Position numbers and translations under genes: made by a program. Source: CBDHFF01 sp965262395 (GTDB lineage: Bacteria > Pseudomonadota > Alphaproteobacteria > Rickettsiales > Anaplasmataceae). Taken from it: DNA of 64,000 bases. The notes under the pieces are model-generated. The model was not told the origin of the DNA, did not search any database, and saw only the letters and a program-made list of their open reading frames with translations. Of the stretch, positions 1 through 9,302 are shown in pieces (positions within the stretch are counted from its first letter, which is position 1; each line of letters opens with the position of its first letter). The stretch lies in the NCBI GenBank assembly GCA_965262395.1, contig OZ253531.1, positions 1,623,070-1,687,069 on the forward strand, in the 5' to 3' direction.

Positions 1-222
1 ATTCCAAAATAACAATCACACAATTAACATATGCCATAGAACAATCGATAAAACAAGATAATAATTTTTGCTTAATCCTTCATATCTCTTGTTCTATAAG
101 CCTCGCCCAAATTTATAGGGTTTTTTGATAATCTTTGACTTGATATAGGCATACTTATTACTAATTTTATGTAATTTCAGTAGAAATATCTTGCCACTTT
201 CTGTACGCATTCCCATTATGAC

Positions 223-322
223 ATCAGCCAACTCAGCCAACTCAGCCAACTCAGCCAACTCAGCCAACTCAGCCAACTCAGCCAACTCAGCCAACTCAGC
301 CAACTCAGCCAACTCAGCCAAC
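223..322. repeat. 9-bp tandem repeat, about 11 copies
   Basis: The unit ACTCAGCCA is repeated almost perfectly about 11 times. Because the unit is a multiple of three it reads as an open frame on the minus strand giving (Ala-Glu-Leu)n. That frame begins with TTG inside the repeat and has no ribosome binding site, so I treat it as a simple-sequence repeat rather than a gene. Confidence 0.9.
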
Positions 323-846
323 TTTATAGCATTTAATTGCTGTAAATGTTACAGTTTTTTATTGCCATGAAATTACAAACATCATTTCTAGTTTTTGCAT
401 TGAGGATAATTATATACCTGAAATCATTATTAGCTGATTTTTTTTGAGAGCCAGCTGTAACCCAAAATAGAACATCAAATGGACCAACAAAAGTTGAAAT
501 AGACGATATATTTCCTGAATTCAATAACCCTGGATCAATAGATCTCTCCTTTCGAACCAGAAAAAAGGTCTCGAGCAATTTTCTCAATCTGATTCTGATA
601 TAACATCATACAACAACACTCAATTAGTTCAAAGTAATTACACGACACCTATACAGGAACATCCCGAACAATCAGCACCATCGTTGCGTTGCAAATAAAA
701 TCATTATCGGAATGGCCACAACCCCTCATCAACTCCAAGCGCTCACTCCAAGATAAAGATGATTGAGCAATCAACAAGGCTGATTTGCGTAATAAATTTA
801 TGCTCATCAGGCCATTAACAATGTCATATTTAGCGTTTACAGCAGT

Positions 847-920
847 CGTATATCAAAATATCTATCTACAAATTTATTGTCCTCGTATATCAAAATATTT
901 ATCTACAGATTTATTGTCCT
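847..920. repeat. 37-bp direct repeat, two copies
   Basis: Two adjacent 37-bp copies beginning CGTATATCAAAATAT differ at only a few bases. They lie inside a short open frame (785-973, plus) that shows no other coding signal. Confidence 0.85.
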
Positions 921-1762
921 CTTCTATTAAAACCCATTGTTTCTTTGTTCTCTATTACCCTCAATACCACTAATAATATAGCTATTACTATCTCATTTAC
1001 AAGCAAATGAGCGACTTCATTGAATATATCTTACTATAGACGTTTCAGTATGCTTTTTAAATATCTTCAACTGAAGATGATTGCTATTTATCATAGCAAT
1101 CCGCAGCAATTATCCTATAAAATTACCTATCTTTAATTTCCTAGAAAAGTCTTCTTATTCTTCTATTACAAAAATATATCTCTAATAAAAATAATATTCT
1201 CACTGCTCTTTTTCCTTTGATTCCTTTAAGATATTTTTTAGATAAATCATAGATATTCAGAAGTGCTTTTTGCCACTACATCTATATTTTAGATGTAGGT
1301 ATTTCTTTATCCTTGATGTTACTTAAAAGTACAACTTTCCTGAGTCAGCATATTTTTTGTTTTTTATCGTCTTTATACTCCTATAGAAATCATCTGTTAG
1401 AAGTATCTTTATACTTAAAATAATAAATCTCTCTTTCTGCCGGAATCCACAACCTTAGCACTATAGTACTCATATTTTTCTGGAAGATTTATTCTTTGAT
1501 ATAGGGTATTAATTATATTAATCATAAAGATATTTCTTATATAGCGAGAAAACATACCTCCCCTATTTATCTTAAAAAACCTCTTAAATTATATGGAAAT
1601 TTACTAGACAAAATTCAACTTGTTACAGCGTAAAAAGACTTATATATAAAGGACTGGTAAATCCTACTGAGTGCATCAATTATCAATTATAATTTTCAAC
1701 GTACGAAGCTTCTTCATTAATAATTCACTTATGTATTATAGTGGATTAGTTAAAGTCTGAAA

Positions 1763-1839
1763 TGGTAGCGGGAAAGGGACTCGAACCCCTGACATGCAGA
1801 TTATGATCCTGCCGCTCTAACCACCTGAGCTACCCCGCC
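1763..1839 (-). tRNA. tRNA-Met (anticodon CAT)
   Basis: Read on the minus strand, this folds as a 77-nt cloverleaf with an encoded CCA end. The acceptor strand GGCGGGG pairs with the 3' strand, with G-U pairs at the ends. The D-arm contains AGCTCAGGTGGTTAGAGC and the T-loop contains GGTTCGAGTCC. The anticodon loop ATCATAA gives CAT. An elongator Met tRNA is most likely. A CAT tRNA modified to read Ile (by TilS) cannot be excluded by eye. Confidence 0.9.
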
Positions 1840-1934
1840 TCCTAAAACAAACCAAGCATTGATTGCAGCCAATACATAATTCAACCAACAACAAAACCGA
1901 AGATCAAGAAAATTTAGCCAAACAAAATAATTTC

Positions 1935-2501
1935 TTACTCCCCATTCTCTGCTTCAGCTATTTCTATCGCTGTCGCTTCTTCTCTTTCTTGTGCCTTACT
2001 CTTTCTTTTCTCTGGTTTTTCAGGAACTTCTATAGATGCTGGTTCAACTATCTCATTAACATTAACAATAGAACATTTAATAGTAACAGAGGTATCCGCA
2101 TGCGGAGATATAGTTAACTCATAATCACCTGCAAATTTTATCGGTTCTTGCAAGACTATATCAGTATATTTTATATTATACCCTCTATCTCCAAGCTCCT
2201 TGGCCAAACGTCTTTTAGTGATGGAACCAAATAATTTACCATCATCAGCAACATTTTCTTTAAGTATCAGAATCACACCTTCTAACCTTGCGATAGATTC
2301 TTTAGCTTCATTAATCCGAAGTTTTTCTTTAGTTAACAATTCATCTCTATATAACTCAACTTTCTTTCTATTTTCTGCAGTAGCATATACAGCTATCTTC
2401 TTACGAACTAGAAGATTTCTAGCATAACCACGATTAACTTCAACTTCATCACAAACTTTACCAAGCTTAGCAAAGTTCTCTTGTAATATTACGCGCACCA
2501 T
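1935..2501 (-). CDS. rplI: 50S ribosomal protein L9
   Basis: This is the large-subunit protein L9, which binds 23S rRNA near the L1 stalk base. The N-terminal 50 residues carry the L9 signature: MVRVILQENFAKLGK, then a Gly-Tyr-Ala-Arg-Asn-Leu-Leu segment that contacts rRNA. A charged linker helix follows at about 50-80, then the C-terminal domain at about 80-150. The last ~35 residues form an extra acidic and lysine-rich tail beyond the usual ~150 residues. It is the last gene of the rpsF-rpsR-rplI cluster, 14 bp after rpsR, in the order common in bacteria. Confidence 0.97.
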   Translation of the reverse strand: MVRVILQENFAKLGKVCDEVEVNRGYARNLLVRKKIAVYATAENRKKVELYRDELLTKEKLRINEAKESIARLEGVILILKENVADDGKLFGSITKRRLAKELGDRGYNIKYTDIVLQEPIKFAGDYELTISPHADTSVTIKCSIVNVNEIVEPASIEVPEKPEKRKSKAQEREEATAIEIAEAENGE

Positions 2502-2515
2502 ATCTCAGCTCCAAT

Positions 2516-2806
2516 TCAAAACTTTTTAACATAATACATAAGACCAAGGGTACGAGCCTGCCTTATACTTTTCTTAATTAAACGTTGCTTTTTCATACTA
2601 GTACCTGTGATACGAGCTGGCGTCATCTTACCTTCATCAGAGCAAAAATGCTTCAACAATCCAATGTTCTTATAGGTTATTTCCTTCGCATCACATAAAT
2701 CAGCCGGAGACTCTCTTCTTCTAGAGTACGATGGCTTATAACTAGCTCTAGCAGTATTAACTGATCTACCGCTATCATTACTACTATTATTCATATCTAC
2801 CCTCAT
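2516..2806 (-). CDS. rpsR: 30S ribosomal protein S18
   Basis: This is small-subunit protein S18, which pairs with S6 on the platform of the 30S subunit. The conserved core sits in the C-terminal 60 residues: a YKNIGLLKHF segment, then TPARITGTSMKKQRLIKKSI, a typical S18 RNA-binding helix. The N-terminal ~35 residues are a low-complexity Ser/Arg-rich extension. It overlaps the end of rpsF by 20 bp, which suggests translational coupling of the two partner proteins. Its start depends on the Met at 2806; the Met five codons in is also possible. Confidence 0.96.
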   Translation of the reverse strand: MRVDMNNSSNDSGRSVNTARASYKPSYSRRRESPADLCDAKEITYKNIGLLKHFCSDEGKMTPARITGTSMKKQRLIKKSIRQARTLGLMYYVKKF

Positions 2807-3197
2807 TTTTTGCTTTTTGTATTTGATAATCTTTCAGCAAATGACTATCACCTTCAGGAACATCTTTAACTGAAATTATTCTATAACATATAACATGTTC
2901 ACTTAAATTCAAATATCTATCTAACATCTTCATAGGTCCACTTTGAGATTTTATATAAAACACAATATAGTGGCATTTTTTTCTCTGATCTCTACTACAC
3001 TTATAAGTTCGGGGCCCACAATTTTCTACTTTAACTAGCTCATATGTCCCGCCGCTCTCATCTTTCTTTAGAGCAGAATCTACCATCGACACATATCCTG
3101 CAACCATCTCTTCATCAAGTGTATTCTTTATTACAACACAGGATTCATAATAATGAGAATCTTCAGGGTCACGCTTAAAACGCATAAATTGTACCAC
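2787..3197 (-). CDS. rpsF: 30S ribosomal protein S6
   Basis: This is small-subunit protein S6, partner of S18. At 136 residues it has the ferredoxin-like S6 pattern: an ESCVVIKNTLDEE strand-helix start, a GPRTYKC loop, a KCHYIVFYIKS strand and a LDRYLNLSEHVICYRII segment near the C-terminus. The start could also be the Met five codons downstream (3185), since the first Met is followed quickly by another. It is the first gene of the ribosomal cluster, with a good promoter just upstream, and its 3' end overlaps rpsR. Confidence 0.95.
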   Translation of the reverse strand: MVQFMRFKRDPEDSHYYESCVVIKNTLDEEMVAGYVSMVDSALKKDESGGTYELVKVENCGPRTYKCSRDQRKKCHYIVFYIKSQSGPMKMLDRYLNLSEHVICYRIISVKDVPEGDSHLLKDYQIQKAKNEGRYE

Positions 3198-3216
3198 AGA
3201 AATTTAAACTTGTTTC

Positions 3217-3245
3217 AATATATAGCAGTAAACGCTATAAATCAA
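3217..3245 (-). promoter_or_regulatory. Promoter for rpsF-rpsR-rplI
   Basis: On the minus strand a -35 box TTGATT is followed by a 17-bp spacer and a -10 box TATATT. The -10 box lies about 20 bp before the rpsF start, so the leader would be very short if the first Met is used. It falls in the 100-bp gap between dnaE and rpsF. Confidence 0.6.
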
Positions 3246-3297
3246 GTATTTTTTATTATAAAAACTATGACAATTATCACGCTATCATTTTTACATC

Positions 3298-6200
3298 TTA
3301 AGTCACAACAATATTAGAAACTCCATCTAAGCATCTAATTCCTTGTAAACACCTATTGCCTAATGAATATAACCCAGGTAATTCTATAGTAATTACTTTA
3401 CTTTCGTCTGAGGTTAGCGCTTTAAGCATAACTTTATTAGAACCAGAAAGATCATTGCGAATCAGCAAGCTATGCAACTTATCCAACTCAACAATATTGG
3501 AAAGTTCAATGCATAAAGTATAATTAGCTGCGGTCACATGTTTGAGATCTGAAATTCCTTTACCGAATAGTCTGAGTCCACTTTCATCCTTTTTGATTGA
3601 TACATCAAACAACAACAGTGCTCCTTCTACTAACTCATCTTTATGTTCATCAATGAGGCCTTGATCATATATTGTTATATCCACTAGATTTGAAGTATCA
3701 GATATTGATATAACCGCAAATATACCTCTTGGGGTAGAGCTAATACGAATCTTCACCACAGCACCGGCAATTTTTGCATGCTTATGATCAGAATTAGATA
3801 CATCCTTAATACTTGAAACACCCATAGCAGGCAATAGTATGGAATATTCATCCAGTGGATGTCCTGTTAAATAGAAACCAATAGCACTATATTCATTGGC
3901 TAGAATCTCTTTTGATGACCAAGCATTGGCATCTTCTAGTTTTGGAAGAAATTTTTCTCCACTATATCCACAAGAAAAAATATCAAGTTGATTGCTAATT
4001 TTCTCGCTATGCAATACGGCATTGAACTTTGCTAACTCCTCAACGTTTTTATATAACTGCTTAGAATTTGGATATATTGAATTAAAAGCCCCTGATAAAG
4101 CAAGGCATTCTAAAGATTTTTTATTAATTACAGATGGATCCATTCGCTCTAAAAAACTCCAAATATCCTTAAATGCACCATTTTCTCGACGCTCTTTAAC
4201 AATTCTTTCAGCAACATTCATGCCGATATTCTTCAACGCCATTAATGAGTATCTAATTGATTCACTCTCTATCTTAAACAATACATCTGATTCATTAATA
4301 TCAGGAGAAAGAATGGTAATCTTAGCCGCCTTTATCTCGTGACAGAACATATACAACTTATCTGTATTATTAATATCCATATTTAAGGATACAATGAAGA
4401 ATTCTATAAGATAATTAGCTTTTAAATACGCTGTCTGATAGGAGATGATTGCATAGGCAGTTGCATGAGATTTATTAAATCCATATCCAGCAAATTTGGC
4501 CACAAGATCAAATATATATACAGCCTGTTCTTTTGAAACATTGTTCTTTAATGCTCCTGTGACAAATCTATCTCGTTGCTTATCCATCTCTTCCTTAATC
4601 TTTTTACCCATAGCACGACGCAGCAGATCTGCTTCTCCAAGACTATATCCAGACATAGTTCTGGCAATCTGCATAACTTGTTCTTGATAGATTATTACTC
4701 CAAAGGTTTCTTTTAATATTTCCTCAAGCATTGGGTGTAAATAATCTGGACTCTCCTTACCATGTTTACAAGCAACATATTTAGGGATATTTTCCATTGG
4801 CCCTGGACGATATAATGATATAAGCGCAATTATCTCTTCTATGTTGTCTGGTTTTAATTTACATAAAGCATCTTGCATCCCAGCACTCTCTAACTGGAAC
4901 ACTCCAAAAGAATCACCTTTGGATAACATCTGATATGTAACACTATCATTGAAAAGTGTATTGCTAATTTCAAAATCTGCAACTCTCTTTCTAATTAATT
5001 TACATATTTGATCAATCAAAGTTAAAGTCTTTAAACCTAAAAAATCAAACTTAACTAACCCTGACATCTCAACATATTTCATAGTATATTGGGTTATAGG
5101 AATATTTGATTTTATATCATAGCAGATCGGTATAAGTTTCTTGATTGGCTCATGACTGATTACTATACCAGCCGCATGCACAGACGCATGTCGATATAAT
5201 CCCTCTAATTTTAAACCAACATCAAGCAAAACCTGCATCTCTCCGTTTTCCCTTCTCTCTCTTTGCAGGGCATCATTAAGCTTGATTGCCTCGGTTAAAG
5301 TAACTGGCTTTGCAGGGTTGTTAGGAATCATTTTGCATATTTTATCCACAACAGGGTACGGCATCTGCAGAACTCTACCAACATCTCTAATTACTGCCCT
5401 GGGCTGCAATTTTCCAAAAGTAATAATTTGTGCCACATAATTACTGCCATATTTATCAACTACATATTGTATAACTCTATCCCTATTTTCCTGGCAAAAA
5501 TCTATATCAAAATCTGGCATTGAAACTCGCTCTGGATTCAAAAATCTTTCAAAGATTAAACCAAACCTAATTGGATCAACATCCGTAATATATAATACCC
5601 ATGCAACCAGCGACCCTGCCCCAGAACCACGCCCTGGCCCAACTGCCACTTCGTTATTTTTGCTCCACTTAATGAAGTCAGATACAATAAGAAAATATCC
5701 TGCATATTGCATGCTCAATATTACATCTATTTCATATTCAAGTCTTTTTACATACTTCTCCCTTATTTGCTTCTTCTCATCTGCGCCCATATCGTTGCTG
5801 TAAACACTATTTGCCAATTTTTCTGCCAGCCCAGAAAAGGCATCTTCACGCAATTTATCTTCTTCCAAAATATCGCCATCCCCAAACTTCGGCAACACTG
5901 GATCACGCTTAGGAACCTCTACATTACACCTTATGGCTATATTCACAGTATTTTCAATAGCCTCTGGCAGATCAGAAAACAACTCCCTCATCTCATATTT
6001 ACTTTTTAAGTAATGCTCTTCTGTAACTTTTTTTCTATTTTCTTCTGATAAATATCGCCCCTCTGACACACACAACAACGCATCATGTGCTAAATGCATA
6101 TCTCGAGTTAAGAAATAAACATCATTAGTGGCAACTATGGGGATATTTTTCATATAAGCGATATCTATCATTTTTTTTTCAAGCTCACTGTCGTAATCTT

Positions 6201-6696
6201 GTGAGCATCTTTGTAATTCTATATAAAGTGATTCAGGGAAAATTCTGTGAAGCATTGATATAGCATCAACCTTCTCCCTCATAGATTGAGCCAGTATACC
6301 ATTGACCGAACCGCCTGTTAATACTATTAAACCTGCGCTACATTCTGTAAGATCTGCAATTGTAATATATTTAGATTCATGTTGAATATTATTGATAAAC
6401 GATCTATTGGTTAAATCAAGTAGATTACTATATCCTCCCTGATCCTTGGCCAAGATCAAAATTTCGGCAGGAGGGCATTTATCACTATATTTAATTATTA
6501 TGGAAATCCCGATTATAGGCTTGATTCCCTTATTTATAGCTGTTTGAGAAAACTCCAAAGAACCATATAAATTACTACTATCAGTTAGCGCCACTGCTAC
6601 TGCAGAAGTCTGAACACACTTATCAATTAGCTTATGTATTTTTATCGCACCTTCCAGCAATGAATAGTCACTACGAACTCTTAAATGCACAAACAT
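3298..6696 (-). CDS. dnaE: DNA polymerase III alpha subunit
   Basis: This is the catalytic subunit of the replicative DNA polymerase, 1132 residues, the usual length for the DnaE1 class. The N-terminal PHP domain (about 1-210) starts MFVHLRVRSDYSLLEGA. The second His of the common HLRVHS motif is Arg here, consistent with a PHP domain that lacks full metal binding. The palm contains the catalytic PDFDIDF motif near residue 395. A helix-hairpin-helix region and a C-terminal OB-fold (AGAVVKIRISSTPRG, about 990-1060) follow. It is the last gene of rsfS-orf84-dnaE, with 2-bp gaps between genes. Confidence 0.97.
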   Translation of the reverse strand: MFVHLRVRSDYSLLEGAIKIHKLIDKCVQTSAVAVALTDSSNLYGSLEFSQTAINKGIKPIIGISIIIKYSDKCPPAEILILAKDQGGYSNLLDLTNRSFINNIQHESKYITIADLTECSAGLIVLTGGSVNGILAQSMREKVDAISMLHRIFPESLYIELQRCSQDYDSELEKKMIDIAYMKNIPIVATNDVYFLTRDMHLAHDALLCVSEGRYLSEENRKKVTEEHYLKSKYEMRELFSDLPEAIENTVNIAIRCNVEVPKRDPVLPKFGDGDILEEDKLREDAFSGLAEKLANSVYSNDMGADEKKQIREKYVKRLEYEIDVILSMQYAGYFLIVSDFIKWSKNNEVAVGPGRGSGAGSLVAWVLYITDVDPIRFGLIFERFLNPERVSMPDFDIDFCQENRDRVIQYVVDKYGSNYVAQIITFGKLQPRAVIRDVGRVLQMPYPVVDKICKMIPNNPAKPVTLTEAIKLNDALQRERRENGEMQVLLDVGLKLEGLYRHASVHAAGIVISHEPIKKLIPICYDIKSNIPITQYTMKYVEMSGLVKFDFLGLKTLTLIDQICKLIRKRVADFEISNTLFNDSVTYQMLSKGDSFGVFQLESAGMQDALCKLKPDNIEEIIALISLYRPGPMENIPKYVACKHGKESPDYLHPMLEEILKETFGVIIYQEQVMQIARTMSGYSLGEADLLRRAMGKKIKEEMDKQRDRFVTGALKNNVSKEQAVYIFDLVAKFAGYGFNKSHATAYAIISYQTAYLKANYLIEFFIVSLNMDINNTDKLYMFCHEIKAAKITILSPDINESDVLFKIESESIRYSLMALKNIGMNVAERIVKERRENGAFKDIWSFLERMDPSVINKKSLECLALSGAFNSIYPNSKQLYKNVEELAKFNAVLHSEKISNQLDIFSCGYSGEKFLPKLEDANAWSSKEILANEYSAIGFYLTGHPLDEYSILLPAMGVSSIKDVSNSDHKHAKIAGAVVKIRISSTPRGIFAVISISDTSNLVDITIYDQGLIDEHKDELVEGALLLFDVSIKKDESGLRLFGKGISDLKHVTAANYTLCIELSNIVELDKLHSLLIRNDLSGSNKVMLKALTSDESKVITIELPGLYSLGNRCLQGIRCLDGVSNIVVT

Positions 6697-6698
6697 TG

Positions 6699-6953
6699 CT
6701 ATGTATCCAATTTTAATAGAGAGCTTTTGAAAATATAAGATGATAGCGCCTCTTCTTGATTTAGAGAATCGCCACTGAGGATTTTTTCATGCTCTTCATC
6801 TGTAAGCACAATATAATTTCCAGTATCACATGATATAATTGTATGATCTTCAGGTAAAATATATAGAGAGAAAAATGCAATCATTGCTAGAATCAATGAG
6901 GTCATACAGATGATCAGCGGCACAGACGTAACGCCATCAAAAACAAACCCCAT
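6699..6953 (-). CDS. Small membrane protein of unknown function
   Basis: I do not recognise this 84-residue protein. It has one hydrophobic segment at about residues 11-32 (VPLIICMTSLILAMIAFFSL), then an acidic soluble tail of about 50 residues containing LTDEEHEKIL. It fits exactly between rsfS and dnaE, with gaps of 2 bp on both sides. That supports it as a real, translated member of the operon. The predicted topology is a single membrane anchor with a cytoplasmic or periplasmic tail; the orientation is not clear. Confidence 0.7.
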   Translation of the reverse strand: MGFVFDGVTSVPLIICMTSLILAMIAFFSLYILPEDHTIISCDTGNYIVLTDEEHEKILSGDSLNQEEALSSYIFKSSLLKLDT

Positions 6954-6955
6954 AA

Positions 6956-7285
6956 CTATCTCCGCTTACTTAATAAGTCCTCTAAATTATAATGTTTCCT
7001 GGTTTCTTCATCAAAAATATGCAGGATCACATCCATAGTTTCTAATATAAACCACTTACTGCCTGTAACGCCGTCAATCCTAGAGACACAGCCATATTTC
7101 TTAAGATGAGATGAAAGCTTTTTAACCACAGCTCTACTATGAACCTCACCATGCGATGTACCAACAATTACAAATGCAGCAAAATAATCTTTTTTCTCAA
7201 AATCATATATTATTGTATCCTCAACTTTATTTAACTCAAGGAATTCTTTAATAATATCAACTAATTCTTTACTGCCATCAATCAT
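6956..7285 (-). CDS. rsfS: Ribosomal silencing factor RsfS (Iojap family)
   Basis: RsfS binds ribosomal protein L14 and blocks joining of ribosomal subunits under starvation. The 109-residue protein has the family pattern: a DTIIYDFEKKDYFAAFVIVG strand with the start of the helix, a central WFILETMDVILHIFDEETR segment (usual form W-x-L-x-D-x-G-D-V-x-V-H-x-F) and the terminal HYNLEDLL. The family's conserved Asp in the first of these strands is present. It is the first gene of the rsfS-orf84-dnaE operon. Confidence 0.92.
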   Translation of the reverse strand: MIDGSKELVDIIKEFLELNKVEDTIIYDFEKKDYFAAFVIVGTSHGEVHSRAVVKKLSSHLKKYGCVSRIDGVTGSKWFILETMDVILHIFDEETRKHYNLEDLLSKRR

Positions 7286-7459
7286 TTTATCTTATAATTT
7301 TGTAATTCTTATCTTATATACATTATATGTAAGTACCTCTCAGGTCAAGCAAACACAACACACTGATAATGTATATGTAGAAATTTTATTATATAAACCT
7401 TTAAAATCAATTCGTGTCGTACTATATATCTTGTATAGTCATGAAAATATGGTAATGCC

Positions 7460-8215
7460 GTGAACGAAAAGACAAACAAAGCAGAAGAGAAACCTTCTCA
7501 ACCTCCCAAAAAAGAAACCTCAAAGAAAAAGGCCGAACAAAATACAGCTTCCGTTAAAGCGGAGATAAAGCAAAAGCCTAAAGGCACAACAAAGCCAGAA
7601 AAATCTGCAGAGGAAAAACAAAAAGTATTTGATAGGGTGCTAAACGACATAAAAAAGGGCACAGCCAATACAGCAAATAAGGATAAGGCAGAGCCTGAGA
7701 AAAGCGCAGGTGAAGAAGAAGACGCAAAGATGATAGAATTACAAGATAAATGCAAATCTTTAGAACAAGAGAAAGATAAATTAGTTCGATATGCGGCAGA
7801 ATTAGATAATGTAGCACGTCGCGCAAAAAAAGAAGTTGAAGATACAAGAAAATTCGGAATTAGTAGCTTTGCCAAAGATACAATAGATGTTGTAGATAAT
7901 TTATATCGTGCATTAGAGTCTGTTAAAGAGGATGAAATTGAAAAAGGATCAATGCTAGATAATATCTACATTGGTGTAAAAATGACTCTAGACTCTATGA
8001 TTAATGTTATGGAAAAACATGGCATGGAAAGAGTTGATCCAATAAATCAAGAAATATTTGATCACAATGAACATCAAGCAATGTCACAAATGATCAACGA
8101 TGAAGTTCCAGAAAATACTATATTAAACGTAATGCAAGCTGGATATAAATTGAATGGAAGATTGCTTAAGCCTGCCAGCGTAATAATATCCAAGAAGAAT
8201 GATACAGGAGCATGA
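7460..8215 (+). CDS. grpE: Nucleotide exchange factor GrpE
   Basis: GrpE releases ADP from the DnaK chaperone. The N-terminal ~85 residues are an unusually long Lys/Glu/Ala/Pro-rich region, probably disordered. A coiled-coil follows (about 88-130), then the conserved core with ARRAKKEVEDTRKFGI and the C-terminal beta domain DPINQEIFDHNEHQAMSQ and VMQAGYKLNGRLLKPASV. The total of 251 residues exceeds the usual ~190 because of the extension. The start is a GTG; no strong ribosome binding site is visible. The stop codon sits one base before the trpS start, so the two genes are probably coupled. Confidence 0.96.
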   Translation: MNEKTNKAEEKPSQPPKKETSKKKAEQNTASVKAEIKQKPKGTTKPEKSAEEKQKVFDRVLNDIKKGTANTANKDKAEPEKSAGEEEDAKMIELQDKCKSLEQEKDKLVRYAAELDNVARRAKKEVEDTRKFGISSFAKDTIDVVDNLYRALESVKEDEIEKGSMLDNIYIGVKMTLDSMINVMEKHGMERVDPINQEIFDHNEHQAMSQMINDEVPENTILNVMQAGYKLNGRLLKPASVIISKKNDTGA

Positions 8216-8216
8216 T

Positions 8217-9212
8217 ATGGAAAATGATCTTGTTTTTTCTGGAATTCAACCAACTGGCAACTTACATCTAGGCAATTATTTAGGTGCGATAAAGCCTTGG
8301 ATTAAACTACAAAACCAATTCCCGTGTTTGTTTTGTATTGTTGATTCACATGCTATAACCACAAGCTATAGCCCCGATAGACTTAGAGAAAATGTTAGAT
8401 TAACTTTAGCTACATATCTAGCTTGTGGAATTGATCCAGAAAAAAGTATAATTTTTATACAATCTTCTGTACCAGAGCACGCAGAATTATGCTGGGCTTT
8501 AAGCTGTATTACCCCAATTGGTCATATAAATAGAATGACACAATTTAAGGATAAAGCTGGGAAAAATAAAGAAAAAGCATCATTGGGATTGTATAGCTAT
8601 CCGGTTTTGATGGCCGCTGACATCTTAATATACAAAGCAACCAAGGTACCTGTTGGAGAAGATCAAAAACAGCATCTTGAGCTAACCAGGGATATAGCAC
8701 AAAGATTTAATGAGAGAGTGGGATGTGAATATTTCACTCTACCTGACCCACTAATCAACGAAGATACAGGAAGAATAATGAGCTTAAGGGATGAAAAAGC
8801 TAAGATGAGCAAATCTGATCCAAGTGAATTAAGCAGAATAAATTTAACTGACTCAGCTAATGACATACGTAACAAAATCAGAAAAGCAGTCACGGACTCC
8901 CTACCCCATTTAGAATATGAAAGCCTCGAAGGTCGCCCAGGGGTAAAGAATTTGGTCAATATATACACTCATATAACCGATTTAAATATTGAATCTGTTT
9001 GTAAAAAATTCAACGGGCGAAATTTTGCAGAATTTAAAAATGATTTGGCAGATCTATTAGTAGAAGAATTAACACCAATCTCAAAAAAGATAGATGATAT
9101 TCTTAGTAGAGAAGATTATTTAGATAACCTTATTAAGGACGGAGCAAAAAGAGCCCGCATGATTGCAAAAGCAAATAAGCAAGAAATATATAAGCTGATG
9201 GGCTTATTATAA
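8217..9212 (+). CDS. trpS: Tryptophanyl-tRNA synthetase
   Basis: This class I synthetase charges tRNA-Trp. It shows the HIGH-type motif as TGNLHLGNYLGA near the N-terminus and the KMSKS motif as AKMSKSDPSE at about residue 200. The SGIQPTG start of the Rossmann fold is typical. I place the start at ATG 8217 because AGGAG at 8206-8210 lies six bases upstream. The in-frame ATG at 8199 would lie inside grpE and lacks that spacing. The ~331-residue length is normal for bacterial TrpS. Confidence 0.97.
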   Translation: MENDLVFSGIQPTGNLHLGNYLGAIKPWIKLQNQFPCLFCIVDSHAITTSYSPDRLRENVRLTLATYLACGIDPEKSIIFIQSSVPEHAELCWALSCITPIGHINRMTQFKDKAGKNKEKASLGLYSYPVLMAADILIYKATKVPVGEDQKQHLELTRDIAQRFNERVGCEYFTLPDPLINEDTGRIMSLRDEKAKMSKSDPSELSRINLTDSANDIRNKIRKAVTDSLPHLEYESLEGRPGVKNLVNIYTHITDLNIESVCKKFNGRNFAEFKNDLADLLVEELTPISKKIDDILSREDYLDNLIKDGAKRARMIAKANKQEIYKLMGLL

Positions 9213-9302
9213 GGTAGAGAAGGTCAATAAATTTTATAACTTGCAAGAAAGCTTGTTTCATTATAGAATGCCTCGATTCAACGATTTTATTGATAATTTA
9301 AT

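Larger units (their letters stand above)
1..1762. other. Long stretch without a convincing gene
   Basis: No reading frame here looks like a conserved protein. The longest open frames depend on TTG starts or on the 9-bp repeat. I see two short tandem repeats (listed separately) and a perfect 9-bp stem with a 5-base loop at 1275-1297 that could be a transcript end. The stretch may hold decayed gene remnants, but I could not identify any parent. Confidence 0.5.

Noticed and set aside
94..321. Open frame encoding an Ala-Glu-Leu repeat protein (minus)
   Set aside because: It starts with TTG inside a 9-bp simple repeat, has no ribosome binding site, and the part outside the repeat resembles nothing.
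333..587. 84-codon frame (minus)
   Set aside because: The first codon is TTG, no ribosome binding site is visible and the composition is not protein-like. It may be a remnant, but I cannot support it.
785..973. 62-codon frame (plus)
   Set aside because: It exists mainly because of the 37-bp direct repeat.
7498..7875. Minus-strand frame opposite grpE
   Set aside because: It is a shadow of the Lys/Glu-rich N-terminus of GrpE, which reads as Phe/Leu/Ser on the other strand.
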